Assembly (NCBI GenBank): GCA_034190305.1
Contig: JAXHSV010000180.1
Span: 1 to 6,391 of the forward strand
Direction of reading: 5' to 3'
Length of the DNA: 6,391 bases
Source: JAUWNJ01 sp034190305
Lineage (GTDB): Bacteria; Planctomycetota; Phycisphaerae; SM23-33
Below, one piece after another: positions 5,959 through 6,391 of the stretch. Numbering within the stretch: the first letter of the stretch is position 1; each line of letters opens with the position of its first letter. The translations under genes and the position numbers were made by a program. Under the pieces are notes generated by a model. That model had not been told where the DNA came from. It ran no database searches and worked only from the letters and a program-made list of their open reading frames with translations.

Positions 5959-5963
5959 GGAGG
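5959..5963 (+). promoter_or_regulatory. Strong ribosome binding site of the exported protein
   Basis: GGAGG lies 6 nt before ATG 5970. It is the best Shine-Dalgarno match in the window and fixes the start of the edge-truncated gene. Confidence 0.75.
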
Positions 5964-5969
5964 CAAGTC

Positions 5970-6391
5970 ATGTTTAGTCGAAACGGGTTGTGCTTTGTGT
6001 GTTTTAGCTGCGCGCTTATATTGATATTGGCGCATTCGGCTGCCGCTGGGATAGTGAAAGATACGTACTGGACCAATGCCGGCGGGGGTTCGTGGAACGC
6101 CTCCGGCAACTGGGACAACGGTGTTCCCGATTCGACGACGGCGGCGATCTTCAATCTTGGCGAGTTGTCGGCCTACACTGTGTCTTTCGCCGCGTCGGCG
6201 CAGGCGGGTGAGATGAGAGTCCGAAGCGGAGAGATCATCTTCAACCTGAGCGGTCAGACCCTGGACGTGGTGGACCTGCTGTTTGTCGGATATGACGTCG
6301 GAGACGACGCCCATTTGCAACTGGTTAATGGCTCGTTGACGTCCGCCTGGGCGGATGTGGGGCACTACACAGGAACGGGCGGAGCGCCGGG
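5970..6391 (+). CDS. Exported beta-strand-repeat surface protein, N-terminal part only
   Basis: The frame is open from ATG 5970 to the window end: 140 residues, incomplete at the 3' side. Seen: a signal peptide with basic Arg4, a hydrophobic core (about 7-21) and AHSAAA before a likely cut near residue 26. After it come W34-T-N, Gly-rich linker, W42, GNW (46-48), G51-V-P53 and STTAAIF (55-61). Then follow alternating beta-strand segments ending in LFVGYDVGDDAHLQLVNGS and a Val-Gly/Gly-rich repeat near 125-140. Known: a W...G..W....NW..G.P....A.F opening followed by VG...G.L.L.NGSLTS..A.VG units is typical of long secreted beta-helix or autotransporter-like repeat proteins, often ending in a PEP-CTERM sorting signal and abundant in Planctomycetota. 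The C-terminus is outside the window, so the anchoring type is unknown. Inferred: an extracellular or outer-surface structural or adhesive protein. It has its own promoter, a long leader and a strong ribosome site, so it is probably regulated apart from the glycan genes. Confidence 0.85.
   Translation, partial: MFSRNGLCFVCFSCALILILAHSAAAGIVKDTYWTNAGGGSWNASGNWDNGVPDSTTAAIFNLGELSAYTVSFAASAQAGEMRVRSGEIIFNLSGQTLDVVDLLFVGYDVGDDAHLQLVNGSLTSAWADVGHYTGTGGAP

Larger units (their letters stand above)
5748..5969 (+). other. Intergenic region holding a promoter and a structured leader
   Basis: This 222-bp gap follows fcl. No convincing intrinsic terminator for fcl is visible: GCCT/AGGC at 5759-5772 is a 4-bp stem without a T-run. 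From about 5817 onward the sequence should be transcribed as a leader of roughly 150 nt. It contains four short inverted repeats: 5836-5851, 5859-5880, 5900-5915 (CGTCG/CGACG) and 5922-5950. No small coding sequence with a ribosome site was found. Confidence 0.5.

Noticed and set aside
5817..5969. Known riboswitch in the leader
   Set aside because: I compared it by eye with the cobalamin and cyclic-di-GMP (GEMM) core motifs. The conserved bases of neither are present.

Overview
This window looks like part of a surface-polysaccharide (O-antigen, capsule or exopolysaccharide) locus from a moderately GC-rich bacterium, followed by the start of an exported surface protein. The best taxonomic hint is the last gene. 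It has a signal peptide followed by a W...W...NW..G.P...T..A.F module and Gly-rich beta-strand repeats of a type common in Planctomycetota and related PVC bacteria. That placement is an inference with modest confidence.

Layout. A leftward transcription unit starts near 2237. It runs: GNAT acyltransferase (2237-1497), GT4 glycosyltransferase (1466-234, probably using a CTG start), then the first 65 codons of a bacterial sugar transferase, i.e. an initiating phosphoglycosyl transferase (196 to beyond base 1). A 200-bp divergent region containing two inverted repeats separates this unit from a rightward unit: a second GT4 glycosyltransferase (2438-3682), GDP-mannose 4,6-dehydratase (gmd, 3769-4791) and GDP-L-fucose synthase (fcl, 4806-5747). 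After a 222-bp gap, a new unit begins. The gap holds a near-consensus sigma70-type promoter and a roughly 150-nt leader that can form several stem-loops. Translation then starts at 5970 for a secreted repeat protein that runs off the right edge.

How the genes fit together. Gmd and Fcl are the two enzymes that convert GDP-D-mannose into GDP-L-fucose, so the glycan probably contains L-fucose. The sugar transferase would load the first sugar phosphate onto undecaprenyl phosphate at the inner membrane. The two GT4 enzymes, which belong to the same broad WbuB-like group, would add later sugars, and the GNAT could acylate a sugar. Which sugar each transferase uses cannot be read from the sequence. 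No enzymes for making GDP-mannose, no flippase and no polymerase lie in the window.

Two genes are cut by the window edges (sugar transferase and surface protein). Both were found by direct translation of the edge sequence. No tRNA, rRNA, insertion sequence or CRISPR array was seen.
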